NCBI RefSeq assembly: GCF_000737195.2
Contig: NZ_JALM01000024.1
Location: forward strand, 1-64,000
Source: Sciscionella sediminilitoris
Lineage (GTDB): Bacteria; Actinomycetota; Actinomycetes; Mycobacteriales; Pseudonocardiaceae
Reading direction: 5' to 3'
Length of the DNA: 64,000 bases
Both the position numbers and the translations under genes were made by a program. A model generated the notes under the pieces. It searched no databases. It saw only the letters and a list, made by a program, of their open reading frames with translations, and was not told the DNA's origin. This document shows, in pieces, positions 23,741-32,699 of the stretch (within the stretch, counting starts at the first letter, position 1; every line of letters starts with the position of its first letter).

Positions 23741-24562
23741 CTAAACCCTGGCGGCGCGGGCGATGTTCAGCCAGGTATGCACGCGGTCGGCGGGGCATCC
23801 GACTTCGGCGGCGAGCTGGTCGGCCAGGGCATGCGGGGCGCAGTGTAGGGCTGGGGCGGTTTTGAGGGCGAAGACGGCGAGGTCGTAGGCGAGTTCGCCG
23901 TTCATGCCGCGTGGGTCGATCCACTGCAACCGGCCGTCCGCGCCGACGAGGATGTTGTCGGGATGCGCGTCGCCGTGGGTCAGTTCGCGGCGTTCGTCCT
24001 GGCGGATGTCGGTGAGCTGGTGGGCTGCGCTGCGGCGTTCGTCCTCGGTGACGTTGTAGTCGTCCGGGGGTAGGTCGTCGGGTTCTGGGCCGGTGAGCCG
24101 GTCGTGCAGCCACTCGGCGATGTTGGGTGCATTCGGTGCGGGGCTCGGCTGTTCGGCCATCGCGCGGAAGATCGGGGCGACCGTCGGCACCACGTCGTCG
24201 CCGAGGTTGATCGGTTCACCGGGTACTACCCGATCCGCGACCGTCCATGTGCCGGTGTCGGTCTGGTTGACCTCGTGGACCGCAGGACCGATCCGGTGCT
24301 CGGCGAACGCCTCCGCGAACCGCGCCTGATCGGGTCCGGCCGGGTCAGCCGTCGACCTCATAACCAGCGGGCCGGTCGGTGTGGTGACTGCGACGACGAA
24401 CCCGGTTCGGGCTGGAAAGACTCTTTCCGCCTGGCCCTCGTAGCGAGCGACAAGCTCGTCCAGCTCGGCGGGTGCTCGACTGGTCCATGCCTCGGCACGC
24501 TCGGGCCAGCGTCGCCGAACGTTCACGGCAACCTCGATGGGAACCTGGGCGGCGGGTGTCAT
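23741..24562 (-). CDS. Aminoglycoside phosphotransferase-like kinase (AICE cargo)
   Basis: A 273-residue protein from ATG 24562, overlapping the HAD gene as ATGA. The APH/choline-kinase fold is shown by HGDAHPDNILVGADGRLQW, with the HGDxHxxN catalytic loop and the following IDPRG metal site. It resembles streptomycin/hygromycin 6-phosphotransferases, but AICE versions of this trio are of unknown substrate and resistance is not proven. Confidence 0.85.
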   Translation of the reverse strand: MTPAAQVPIEVAVNVRRRWPERAEAWTSRAPAELDELVARYEGQAERVFPARTGFVVAVTTPTGPLVMRSTADPAGPDQARFAEAFAEHRIGPAVHEVNQTDTGTWTVADRVVPGEPINLGDDVVPTVAPIFRAMAEQPSPAPNAPNIAEWLHDRLTGPEPDDLPPDDYNVTEDERRSAAHQLTDIRQDERRELTHGDAHPDNILVGADGRLQWIDPRGMNGELAYDLAVFALKTAPALHCAPHALADQLAAEVGCPADRVHTWLNIARAARV

Positions 24563-25242
24563 ACCCGAGCTTCGGGCGCGAGCTTTGCGGCAACGCTGGT
24601 GATGATCACGTCCGCGTTCACGAGCGTGCGCTCTTTGCCGGGCTTGTTCGCGTACCCGATCACCGGGCACCCGGCCGAGCGAGCGGCCTCGACGTCGGTC
24701 GGTGAGTCCCCGATCAGCACCGCCTCGGCGGGCGCGACGTGGAAGTGAGTCAGGGCCTGGTCGAGCAGCCAAGTCCGCGGCTTGAGCTGTTCCGGGTCCT
24801 CGCTGGTCCGCGCGGCGATGTGGTCCACGTACCGGTGCAGTCCGTGCAGATCCAGGTAGGCGCGCACGGCGTGGGCACTGTTGTTGCTGACGATCGCGAG
24901 CTCGCGGCCCGCGCGCTTCCATGCCCTGATCAGCTCGTGCGCGCCTGGCGCTGGTGTAGCGGTCGCGATCGCTTCGACCTCGTGCGCGGTAAACGCCGCG
25001 TTGACCATCCGCGCGTCCTCATCGGAGACGGTAGCGGCGTAGCGGAACACGTCGAACGGATCGGTTGCGGCGGCCACGGGTTCGGGAAAGTCGACATGTC
25101 GACCATCGGCGAGAACGTCGCGCAACTGCTCGGCGACCACATCGGCCGGGAACCCGGCGAACACCGAGCACACCGGGCCGTCGAAGTCGAGCAGCAGCAA
25201 CCGTGCACGTTCGAGGAGTTCGCGAGCCTGTGCCTCGGTCAT
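24559..25242 (-). CDS. HAD family hydrolase (AICE cargo)
   Basis: A 227-residue protein. Motif I LLLDFDGPV carries the nucleophile Asp, motif II is VSNNS, motif III LKPR and motif IV IGDSPTD. The cap lies between residues about 30 and 100, the PGMB/phosphatase type. It overlaps its neighbours by 4 bases on both sides and forms an operon GntR-HAD-kinase. A phosphatase and a kinase in one unit suggest a shared phosphorylated metabolite, which is inference. Confidence 0.9.
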   Translation of the reverse strand: MTEAQARELLERARLLLLDFDGPVCSVFAGFPADVVAEQLRDVLADGRHVDFPEPVAAATDPFDVFRYAATVSDEDARMVNAAFTAHEVEAIATATPAPGAHELIRAWKRAGRELAIVSNNSAHAVRAYLDLHGLHRYVDHIAARTSEDPEQLKPRTWLLDQALTHFHVAPAEAVLIGDSPTDVEAARSAGCPVIGYANKPGKERTLVNADVIITSVAAKLAPEARV

Positions 25243-26081
25243 CGCACGTACTCGTGGGCGATCGTGGACCAGATGCTTTCGAACCAGGTCCGGGACTGCT
25301 CGACGTACTGCGATCCGGTCGAGGTGTCGTCGTCGTTCGCCGAGTGGTGGAACAGGATGGCGTCCTTGCCCATCAGGTCGTACATGGCTTCGGTCTCGCC
25401 GTTGTAGCTGATCGCGCGCTCGCGCACCGGATAGAAGCCGAAGAACGCTTCCTCGTTGTTGATCAAGTACAGCTTGAACAGCGGCGCGGCCGGGTGGACC
25501 CGGACCTGTGCGGACGCTGTGTTGACCAGGCCCAGTTCTCCGAGTTCATTGACCTCGTCGATCGTGGCGAGCGTGTGGCGACGCATGATCTCCTCGGCGC
25601 GCTTGCGGAAGTTCGGGCTGTCCGCGTGTCCGTCCACAGTGCACGGCAGCGACCAGGGCTCGGCCGGATCGGGAACCAGGAGTCGGACCGTGACCGACTC
25701 GGGTCGCAGCCTGCCGACCCGGATCTTGTCGAGTGGTTCGGTGAGGATGCCGTGCAGGGTCTCACCGGAGAACCCCGCGAAGTCGATAGTCACGTTCTCG
25801 GCCTCGAACGCGCGCTCGACGTGGGGGCGGAGGCCGACCGGGCTTTCCGTGCGCTCGCGGACGAAGACACCGCTCCCCTGCCGCGAAACGATCAGGCCCT
25901 CTTCGCGCAGCTCACGTAGGGCGTTCTGCACGGTCATCGGCGCTACGTTGTAGGTCTTCGCCAGTTCTGCCCGCGACGGCAACTTGTCCCCGGCGCTGAA
26001 CTTCTTGGTCAGGATCGCGGCTCGTAGCGCGTTCGCGACCTGTACATACGGCGGTCGTGGATCGTCCGGGTCTAGCGCCAT
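25239..26081 (-). CDS. GntR family transcriptional regulator (KorSA-like)
   Basis: A 280-residue regulator from ATG 26081 (ribosome site CGAGGG seven bases upstream). An N-terminal winged helix (PPYVQVANALRAAILTKKFS, GDKLPSRAELAKTYNVAPMT, GSGVFVRE) is followed by a UTRA-like ligand domain of about 190 residues. In pSAM2-type elements a GntR protein of this kind represses the pra activator gene. Here it is divergent from the Pra-like gene, with a palindrome between, so the same silencing of excision and transfer is likely. Confidence 0.9.
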   Translation of the reverse strand: MALDPDDPRPPYVQVANALRAAILTKKFSAGDKLPSRAELAKTYNVAPMTVQNALRELREEGLIVSRQGSGVFVRERTESPVGLRPHVERAFEAENVTIDFAGFSGETLHGILTEPLDKIRVGRLRPESVTVRLLVPDPAEPWSLPCTVDGHADSPNFRKRAEEIMRRHTLATIDEVNELGELGLVNTASAQVRVHPAAPLFKLYLINNEEAFFGFYPVRERAISYNGETEAMYDLMGKDAILFHHSANDDDTSTGSQYVEQSRTWFESIWSTIAHEYVR

Positions 26082-26116
26082 GATCAACCCTCGCTCGCAT
26101 TTTCCCTGGTCAGCTC

Positions 26117-26134
26117 TTGACGAGTACTCGTCAA
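26117..26134. promoter_or_regulatory. Candidate GntR operator
   Basis: TTGACGAGTACTCGTCAA is a perfect 18-bp palindrome 36 bases upstream of the GntR start. Nearby (26140-26226) several CTAG-containing motifs (CTAGGC, GCTAGC, GCTAGT) recur around the divergent promoter and may be further sites. Confidence 0.65.
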
Positions 26135-26178
26135 ACCCAGTCTAGGCCAGCTAGCGAGCTAGTCACCACCCCTGTTGC

Positions 26179-26207
26179 TTGACTTGGCTAGTCAGGCCGG
26201 CTAGGCT
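26179..26207 (+). promoter_or_regulatory. Promoter of the Pra-like activator gene
   Basis: TTGACT (26179-26184), a 17-base spacer and TAGGCT (26202-26207). The spacer contains a GGCTAGTCAGGCCGGC tract overlapping the repeated CTAG motifs, so a repressor bound there would block transcription. Confidence 0.7.
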
Positions 26208-26276
26208 GTGCATGTCAGGCAAGCTAGGCGGCGGCGAAGAGGGATTCCCCGCGTCGCCGAGGAAGGCAGGAACGCA

Positions 26277-26696
26277 ATGGCTATTCCAGGTGGTTACCGG
26301 TTCCCGGTCCCGTTCGATGACGTGTTCCCGGAGGGCGCGTTCGTGCTCGGCGTGGAGCAGGTCTTCGACTACGACAACAACGGAGGCAAGAGTCCGGCGA
26401 AGGACAAGCAGTCCGGCAAGCTCGTGTGGGGTGTGCAGGTCACCGACCCGTCCGCGCGGGGCAAGAACACCGGTGTCGTGGTGAAGATCGACGCCGACGT
26501 GCAGCCCGTTCCCCCGGAGACCGCGCCCGGCCTGCCGTTCCGTCCGGTCGTGTTCGAGGGACTGACCGCGACCGCGTACGAGCAGAACGGCCGCGTGCAG
26601 TTCTCGTTGCGCGCCAAGGAGATGCACGCACCGGGCAAGGCAACGGGTACGAAATCCGCTGCGGCGCAGGGCAACGCCGAGCAGAAGGCAGCGTAA
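26277..26696 (+). CDS. Plasmid replication, integration and excision activator (Pra-like)
   Basis: A 139-residue protein from ATG 26277. It begins MAIPGGYRFPVPFDDVFPEG and contains KDKQSGKLVWGVQVTD and PVPPETAPGLPFRPVVFEGL, which match the Pra-type activator of pSAM2-like elements as I recall it. Pra switches on rep, xis and int. It is the first gene of the long plus-strand AICE operon. Confidence 0.8.
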   Translation: MAIPGGYRFPVPFDDVFPEGAFVLGVEQVFDYDNNGGKSPAKDKQSGKLVWGVQVTDPSARGKNTGVVVKIDADVQPVPPETAPGLPFRPVVFEGLTATAYEQNGRVQFSLRAKEMHAPGKATGTKSAAAQGNAEQKAA

Positions 26697-26968
26697 TGGC
26701 GGGGCGGCCGTCACGGGAGGCGGTCGCTCGGTGGAACACCGCCTATGCCGAGCAGACGACCGCACTATTCACCGCGATGCGTAGCGGCGATGCAGGTGAT
26801 GTGCGGCGTCTGGCTCGGGCCTACCAATCCGTTGCGGAAGCGTGGCGAATTCTGGCGGGTGACCTCAACGCACCGTTATGGGCACGCCATGCCGCGTCCG
26901 TCGCTTCCGAAGAATTCGACCTCCGCGCACAGCTCGAAACCGTTCGCGCGGATTCGGTCCAACGATAG
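26696..26968 (+). CDS. Small AICE protein, unknown
   Basis: A 90-residue, mostly helical protein (MAGRPSREAVARWNTAYAEQ, RLARAYQSVAEAWRILAGDL). Its ATG shares a base with the Pra-like stop (TAATG), so it is coupled to that gene. No family is recognised. Confidence 0.75.
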   Translation: MAGRPSREAVARWNTAYAEQTTALFTAMRSGDAGDVRRLARAYQSVAEAWRILAGDLNAPLWARHAASVASEEFDLRAQLETVRADSVQR

Positions 26969-26984
26969 CCGAAGGGAGGTAATC

Positions 26985-27239
26985 ATGCACGGTAGTTGGC
27001 GGGTGGCGTGGGCTTCACGAACGTTGCCGGAAGCGTGCCGGGCACTGCTGGGTCTCCTGCCGGATCGGGGCGCAGATGCGACGGTTCTGCGGGACTACTA
27101 CAAGGAAAGCGCGAAGCTCTACCGGCACATGGTCGAGGTCGACCCGGAGCATAAGCACGAAGCTCGGGCGCTGGCATGGGTTGATACGCAGCGAGCGGAG
27201 TCTTACGCGAAACTCGCCGCCAGCGAATCACAAGGCTAG
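26985..27239 (+). CDS. AMED_5909 family protein
   Basis: An 84-residue protein from ATG 26985 with ribosome site GGGAGG. WRVAWASRTLPEACRALLGL, DYYKESAKLYRHMVEVDPEH and HEARALAWVDTQRAESYAKL match the AMED_5909 type, a small protein common on Pseudonocardiaceae mobile elements and of unknown function. Confidence 0.75.
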   Translation: MHGSWRVAWASRTLPEACRALLGLLPDRGADATVLRDYYKESAKLYRHMVEVDPEHKHEARALAWVDTQRAESYAKLAASESQG

Positions 27240-27391
27240 AAGAAATTCAACGCACTGAATGAATAACGCACGTTTCGACGTGTGGCGATGAAACGCGTCC
27301 TTGAAACGGTCGCGGATTCCGTAAAGGCGCAGAAGCGGGACATGGCTACCAACCTCGCCGCCTCTGCGCTATCCACTCACTGGAGCAGACA

Positions 27392-27751
27392 ATGAAAACC
27401 CTAAACAATTCTCGTGAAGCAATGTCAAGCGGGGTCACCGGAACGGGGTGCCCGTCGGTGGCCGAGTTGGTTCGTCGTGGCCTGGATCGGTGCGAAGAGA
27501 TTCGACCGAGCTACCGTCCAAACAGGACACCCGAGCAGCGGTTGCGCGATCTGCGGAAGGCAGCGGCCTGCTACCGGCGCGAGGCTCGCTGGTGGGATCT
27601 GCTGATCGCTCGGGCGATCGACTCGTCCGAGTTGCCGTGGGCGTATGTCCGGGCCGCGATCAAGGCGAGTTCGGCGGCCGCGCGGACAGCCGACCGGTAC
27701 GACGAACTCGCGGCGAACGCTGCTGCGCGTCTGTCGGGTGGTGGTCGGTGA
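27392..27751 (+). CDS. AICE protein of unknown function upstream of traSA
   Basis: A 119-residue helical protein (PSVAELVRRGLDRCEEIRPS, AACYRREARWWDLLIARAID) ending in a Gly-rich tail. Its TGA stop shares a base with the translocase ATG, so it is co-translated. No family is recognised. The 152 bases before it hold weak hairpins only. Confidence 0.75.
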   Translation: MKTLNNSREAMSSGVTGTGCPSVAELVRRGLDRCEEIRPSYRPNRTPEQRLRDLRKAAACYRREARWWDLLIARAIDSSELPWAYVRAAIKASSAAARTADRYDELAANAAARLSGGGR

Positions 27752-29313
27752 TGAGTCTGTGGAATGAGGTTGTCGACCGGGATGCGGGTTGGCAGGACAT
27801 CACCGTCCGCAAGGGCAAGGACCATCCCGAAGGTATCCGCGGTTGGATCGCCTGGGCCGTTCGGCAGGTAGCGAAGCTGATCGGCGTGCTGATCACCTGC
27901 GCAGTGCTGTTCGCGGTTGCGTGTCCGATCCTGGCCGCGCCGATCCTCGGTGTGCTGTGGCTGCTGTTCACGGGCATGCCGTGGTCGGCGCTCGTGGTCC
28001 TCGGCGTCGCCCTGGTGGGTTTCGGGTTGTGGTTCTGGTTCTCCCCGGACTCGTTCGATGCCCGTGTGGTGTCGGGTTGCCGGTGCTGGGTCCGGCGCCT
28101 GCGCTACCGCTACCGGTGGACCGACACCATGGTCGGCGCCAAGCTGACGGTGAAGGACAAGAAACGCCGCGAACTGGCACCCCGGATCACCCGTGTTCGG
28201 CAGTCCCGGTTTGCTGATGTGCTCACGGTTCGGTTACCGCTCGGCCTGACCCGCGAGTCCTTCACGGATCGGCTCGCGGCAGTGGTCGAGGGCATGGGCG
28301 CGCAGGAAGCTCGGCTTGTTGCTGCTCCGGCTCGCAGTGTTCCGTCGTGGCTGGTGGCCCGGCGTGCGCTGGAGTTCGCCGACACCACGAACCGGTGCGT
28401 GTACATGCAACTCTCCTACGGGGATCCGCTGGTACGCACCCTCACCCCGAACGGTCCCGATGACGGCGGCAACGGGGGCGGTTCCCGAACTGCGGACTTT
28501 TCCGCAGTACAGATCGGCAAGCGTGATGACGGTCGGCCGTGGTTCCTGTCGCTGCTGGGCACGCACATCTTGTTGGCCGGGGCGACGGGTTCGGGGAAGG
28601 GCTCGGTGCTGTGGTCCCTGCTGGCCGGGCTCGGCCCCGCCATCCGTGACGGTCTCGTGCAGGTTGTCGGCGTGGACCCGAAGGGCGGTATGGAACTCGG
28701 CTACGGCCGTGAACTGTTCCGCGAGCTCGTGACCATGGACGGTGCGGACGCGCAACAGGGTGCGGTGGAGTTCCTGGAAAAACTCGCCGATGAGGCCGAC
28801 CGCCGCGCTTCCCTGCTGGCCGGGCACGCGCGCAAGCTCGAACCGAGCACGGACATGCCGTTCATGGTGATCGTCCTCGATGAGTTGGCCTCGCTGACCG
28901 CGTTCATCGCCGACTCCAAGCTACGAGCACGCGCGGAGGCTGCCCTCGGGCGCCTGCTGACGAAGGGCCGTGCTCCGGGCATGTGCGTGATCGGGGCGAT
29001 TCAGGACCCTCGCAAGGAGGTCGTGAAGTGGCGTGATCTGTTCCCGACCCGCATCGCGCTGCGCCTGGTCGAGCGCTCCCACGTGGACATGGTGCTCGGC
29101 GATGGTGCCCGCGAACGTGGCGCGAAGTGCGACCACATACCCGAAACAGCTCCCGGTGTCGGCTACCTGGTCGAAGACGGAACCCGCGCCATCACTCGGG
29201 TTCGCGCCATGTACCTCTCCGACGCCGATATCCGTCGAGTCGCCACCACCTATCAGCCCGGCCCGGTCGTGGCCGCTCCCCTGCGCGTCGTTGAGGGCGG
29301 TGAGGCGGCATGA
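27751..29313 (+). CDS. FtsK/SpoIIIE-like DNA translocase (TraSA/TraB type)
   Basis: A 520-residue protein. Two hydrophobic segments lie near residues 43-100 (VLITCAVLFAVACPILAAPI, ALVVLGVALVGFGLWFWF). The motor domain has Walker A GATGSGKGS (277-285) and Walker B MVIVLDELA (372-380). Proteins of this size form the single-protein conjugation pore motor of AICEs, moving double-stranded DNA between hyphae. It overlaps repSA by ATGA. Confidence 0.93.
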   Translation: MSLWNEVVDRDAGWQDITVRKGKDHPEGIRGWIAWAVRQVAKLIGVLITCAVLFAVACPILAAPILGVLWLLFTGMPWSALVVLGVALVGFGLWFWFSPDSFDARVVSGCRCWVRRLRYRYRWTDTMVGAKLTVKDKKRRELAPRITRVRQSRFADVLTVRLPLGLTRESFTDRLAAVVEGMGAQEARLVAAPARSVPSWLVARRALEFADTTNRCVYMQLSYGDPLVRTLTPNGPDDGGNGGGSRTADFSAVQIGKRDDGRPWFLSLLGTHILLAGATGSGKGSVLWSLLAGLGPAIRDGLVQVVGVDPKGGMELGYGRELFRELVTMDGADAQQGAVEFLEKLADEADRRASLLAGHARKLEPSTDMPFMVIVLDELASLTAFIADSKLRARAEAALGRLLTKGRAPGMCVIGAIQDPRKEVVKWRDLFPTRIALRLVERSHVDMVLGDGARERGAKCDHIPETAPGVGYLVEDGTRAITRVRAMYLSDADIRRVATTYQPGPVVAAPLRVVEGGEAA

Positions 29314-30953
29314 CCACCGAGGAACCGACCCCGATCCGCAAGATCATGGCACCGCTCGCCCGTCAGTTGGCCGAGTCGGCCGCTGAACAGGTCGGTGCCT
29401 GCGTCCGGCCGTTCGCGGTGCGCCGGATCGACAACGAGACCGGCGAGAAGATCGTGATCCCGATCCCCTGCGGCTCAACGAGGACGAGCGTGTGCCCCTC
29501 GTGTGCGGTGCGGGCGAAGCGGTTGCGGATGCACCAGGCCCGCGAAGGCTGGCACCTCACCGAGGAACCACGGATCGAGACCGAGGAACCGACGGTGCAT
29601 CAACAGGCGATGCTCGGTCAGATCGCGGATCTCACCGAGGCTCGTGCGCACGCCGACGCGTCCGGGGACACCGCTCGTTCCGCGGCGCTCTCGGCCGAGA
29701 TCGACCAGGCCGAACAAGTCCTGCGGCACAACGGAATCCGCGGTTCGATGCCGACCGAGGAGAACGAGCGCCAGGAGGAGAAACCGAAACGGGCACGCTC
29801 GACGCGCCGTCGTCAGGATGCGCCGAACCTGCCCCGGCAGAAGGTCGCCGACACCACGACCGGGCGCGTGTACGAGGCACCGGACGGGAAAACCTACCGG
29901 CCCTCGACGTTCGTCACGCTCACCCTGCCCTCGTACGGGCGGGTGCACGGCGATGGCACCCCGGTTGATCCAGACTCGTATGACTACCGGTCGGCGGCAC
30001 GGGATGCGATCCACTTCGGCTCGCTGGTGGACCGGTTCTGGCAGAACCTGCGCCGCGCAGCCGGGTGGAACGTGCAGTACTTCGCGGCCGTGGAACCACA
30101 ACGGCGGTTGGCGATGCACCTGCACGCGGCCGTGCGCGGCACCATCCCCCGCAAGCTCATGCGCCAGGTCGCCGAGGCCACCTATCACCAAGTCTGGTGG
30201 CCCGAACACGACGAACCCCTGTACACCAACGAACTGCCGGTGTGGGACGAGCAAGCGGAAACCTACGTCGATCCCCACACCGGTGCCCGTCTGTCCACAT
30301 GGGACGAAGCGATCGAGGCCACCTTCGACCAGAACGCGCGTCCCGCGCACGTGGCACGGTTCGGGCACCGGGGTATCGACGTGCAAGGCGTAGTCGGCAA
30401 CTCGGAGAAATCCGGGAAATGCCTCGGCTACCTCGTCAAGTACCTGACCAAGGACATCGGCGAGGTCTACGAACCCGACAGCACTCGGCAACGCCAGCAC
30501 ATGGACCGGCTCGCCGACACCATGCGCTACCAGCCCTGCCACGAGACATGCGCGAACTGGCTGCGCTACGGCATCCAACCCAAGAACGCCAAGGCGGGCA
30601 TGGTTCCCGGACAGTGCCGCCGCAAGGCACACCGCCCCACGAACCTCGGCTACGCGGGCCGCCGCTGCCTGGTCTCCCGCAAATGGTCCGGGCGCAACCT
30701 CGCCGAACACCGCACCCAACGCCGCGAACACGTCCTCCGTGTCCTCGGTGCAGCCGGAGCCAACGTTCAGCAATCCACCGAGGAAGACCCGGAAGGAACC
30801 CGCTACCGGTGGGAACCCATCCACACCGGAGATCCCGACCAGCCCAACCGAACCGACCTGCTGCTGCGCAGCATCGCCCAACAACGCCGCTGGCGACACC
30901 AATACGACCAAGCCAAACACTCAGCAACCGAGACCGAAGGGAGGGCGGCATGA
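29310..30953 (+). CDS. Replication initiator, RepSA-like rolling-circle type
   Basis: A 547-residue protein. The N-terminus has a zinc-like CPSC preceded by CGSTRTSVC. The HUH-type metal motif MHLHAAVRG (H270, H272) is followed by YLVKYLTK (Y374, K377, Y378), a nicking-tyrosine motif. This matches RepSA of pSAM2-like elements, which starts rolling-circle replication after excision. It overlaps the translocase and excisionase genes by 4 bases each. Confidence 0.9.
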   Translation: MTTEEPTPIRKIMAPLARQLAESAAEQVGACVRPFAVRRIDNETGEKIVIPIPCGSTRTSVCPSCAVRAKRLRMHQAREGWHLTEEPRIETEEPTVHQQAMLGQIADLTEARAHADASGDTARSAALSAEIDQAEQVLRHNGIRGSMPTEENERQEEKPKRARSTRRRQDAPNLPRQKVADTTTGRVYEAPDGKTYRPSTFVTLTLPSYGRVHGDGTPVDPDSYDYRSAARDAIHFGSLVDRFWQNLRRAAGWNVQYFAAVEPQRRLAMHLHAAVRGTIPRKLMRQVAEATYHQVWWPEHDEPLYTNELPVWDEQAETYVDPHTGARLSTWDEAIEATFDQNARPAHVARFGHRGIDVQGVVGNSEKSGKCLGYLVKYLTKDIGEVYEPDSTRQRQHMDRLADTMRYQPCHETCANWLRYGIQPKNAKAGMVPGQCRRKAHRPTNLGYAGRRCLVSRKWSGRNLAEHRTQRREHVLRVLGAAGANVQQSTEEDPEGTRYRWEPIHTGDPDQPNRTDLLLRSIAQQRRWRHQYDQAKHSATETEGRAA

Positions 30954-31216
30954 GTACCAACGTTGCGGCAGCGATGGAGATGCTGGCTCAGGCCCTGACC
31001 GAGCAGCAGCAACCAGCACCGGAACCCGTGGTGGCCGAATCGGTGTTCGACGGGCTTCCGGCGTTCGTTCCGGTCACGCAGGTCGCGAGCCTGCTCGGCA
31101 TCAGCCGGGCCTCGGCCTACCGGTATGCGGCCTCGGGTGAGCTTCCGGCAAAGCGGATCGGGAAACGCGTGCTTGTCGTTCGTGACCAGCTCCGCGCGTG
31201 GATGGAGGCCGCGTAA
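30950..31216 (+). CDS. xis: Excisionase, MerR-like helix-turn-helix
   Basis: An 88-residue protein. The C-terminal half, FVPVTQVASLLGISRASAYR followed by ELPAKRIGKRVLVVRDQLRA, is the HTH_17 excisionase fold. It would bend the att region and turn the integrase toward excision. The stop shares a base with the integrase ATG. Confidence 0.88.
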   Translation: MSTNVAAAMEMLAQALTEQQQPAPEPVVAESVFDGLPAFVPVTQVASLLGISRASAYRYAASGELPAKRIGKRVLVVRDQLRAWMEAA

Positions 31217-32589
31217 TGGCCGAGCAGAAGAAGCGGCGGGACAAGAACGGCATCAACGGCGGCGTCTACCAGCGCGGGAAGAAGTGGGGCTACGTCCTCG
31301 ATATCGGCCACGACCCACTGACCGGGAAGCGCAAGCAGCAGACCAAGGGTGGTTTCACGACCGAAGGTGACGCCTGGGATGCCCTGGTCGAAGCGAATAC
31401 CGCGCTGAAAACGAAGAAGTTCGTCAAACCGTCGAAGCGGACGGTCGCCGAGTTCTTCGCCGAGTGGTTCCCCGCCGTGAAGCTCTCGCTCAAGACCACG
31501 ACGTTCGGCAACTATCAGAACTACGCGAACGCGTATGTGCTGCCGATCATCGGGAACCGTCAACTTCAGCAGATCGAGACGGACACGATCACCAAGCTGT
31601 GGTCCTACCTCGCCGAGAAGGGACGGGTGAAGGGCGACTCGAACCAGCGCATGTACGAACACTGGAAGAAGGTCACCGAGGCCGGGCAGAAGGTTGCGCT
31701 CGCCGAGCTGGCCGAGGCCGGTGGGGTGACCTACAGTGCGGCGTCCAAGGCTGCGGCACGGTATCGGGCCGGACGTATCCCGAAGGAGTACTCGTCCTCG
31801 CTGGACAACACCACGATTCAGAGTGTGCGGATCATGCTGCATCGCGCGTTCGAGGATGCGGTGGCGTGGCAGTACATGGAGGCGAACCCGGTATCGGACG
31901 CGGTGCGTGTCCGGCGTACACACAAAGTGCACAGCACCTGGACCCCCGAACAGCTCAAGGCGTTCTTGGCCGAGGCTCGTCGAGAACGGCTGTACGCGAT
32001 GTGGTTGATGTTCGCCACGACCGGTGTCCGTCGCGGTGAGGCGGCCGGAGCTATGCGGCACCTGCTCGTTCCGGCTCGCAAGATCATCACCGTGTGGGAT
32101 ACGCGTGTGGTCGCGAACGGGAAAGTCGTGGATTCAGACGGCAAGTCGAAGAACTCGCGCCGCCACCTCGCGCTCGACAAGCGCACGATCGCCGAGCTGG
32201 CGAACCACACCGCGATGCTCGACCAAGAGCGCAAGGACCATGGTGCGGACTACGAGGACAACGGGCTGTTGTTCTGCTGGCCGGACGGTTCGCCGATCTA
32301 TCCGGAGACGATCAGCGATCAGTTCGACCGGCTCGTGGACCGTGCGGGTGTGCCGATCATCACGCTGCACGATGTGCGGCACACCTACGCCACCATGTCT
32401 CTGCGGGCCGGGGTGAATCCGAAGATCGTCAGTGCCCGGCTCGGCCACGCCTCGGTGTCGTTCACGCTCGACATGTACACCGAGGACGTCCCCGAGCTGC
32501 ACCACGCTGCGGCCGAGACCGTGTCCGACCTGTTCCTTGAGCCGGATGAGGACGATGAGACGGCCGATCCCCCGATTGACCTGCCGTAA
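31216..32589 (+). CDS. int: Site-specific tyrosine integrase
   Basis: A 457-residue recombinase. It begins with a basic arm-binding region (GGVYQRGKKWGYVLDIGHDP) and a SAM-like core-binding domain (TVAEFFAEWFPAVKLSLKTT). An insert of about 55 residues (near 155-205, including VTYSAASKAAARYRAGRIPK) lies in the core-binding domain. Catalytic residues are R272 (TGVRRGE), H385 and R388 (LHDVRHTYAT) and Y421 (DMYTED). It inserts the element into the tRNA-Ile 3' end 110 bases downstream. Confidence 0.95.
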   Translation: MAEQKKRRDKNGINGGVYQRGKKWGYVLDIGHDPLTGKRKQQTKGGFTTEGDAWDALVEANTALKTKKFVKPSKRTVAEFFAEWFPAVKLSLKTTTFGNYQNYANAYVLPIIGNRQLQQIETDTITKLWSYLAEKGRVKGDSNQRMYEHWKKVTEAGQKVALAELAEAGGVTYSAASKAAARYRAGRIPKEYSSSLDNTTIQSVRIMLHRAFEDAVAWQYMEANPVSDAVRVRRTHKVHSTWTPEQLKAFLAEARRERLYAMWLMFATTGVRRGEAAGAMRHLLVPARKIITVWDTRVVANGKVVDSDGKSKNSRRHLALDKRTIAELANHTAMLDQERKDHGADYEDNGLLFCWPDGSPIYPETISDQFDRLVDRAGVPIITLHDVRHTYATMSLRAGVNPKIVSARLGHASVSFTLDMYTEDVPELHHAAAETVSDLFLEPDEDDETADPPIDLP

Positions 32590-32594
32590 TGCGG

Positions 32595-32618
32595 GTCTTG
32601 TTAGCAAATCCGTTAGCA
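32595..32618. repeat. 24-bp direct repeat, right arm-type site
   Basis: Identical to 22981-23004 and in the same orientation, 6 bases after the integrase stop and 82 bases before attR. Confidence 0.7.
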
Positions 32619-32659
32619 ATCGGGCCAGCGCCGCCGACAACCGAATACCCCGGAAAGGC

Positions 32660-32695
32660 AAGAACCCCGCGACCGTGCTGGTCAGCGGGGTTCTT
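32660..32695 (+). terminator. Terminator after integrase, beside tRNA-Ile
   Basis: AAGAACCCCGC/GCGGGGTTCTT, an 11-bp stem with inner GACC/GGTC pairing. It ends the integrase transcript and, read the other way, replaces the original tRNA terminator now lying at 22786. Confidence 0.8.
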
Positions 32696-32699
32696 GTTG

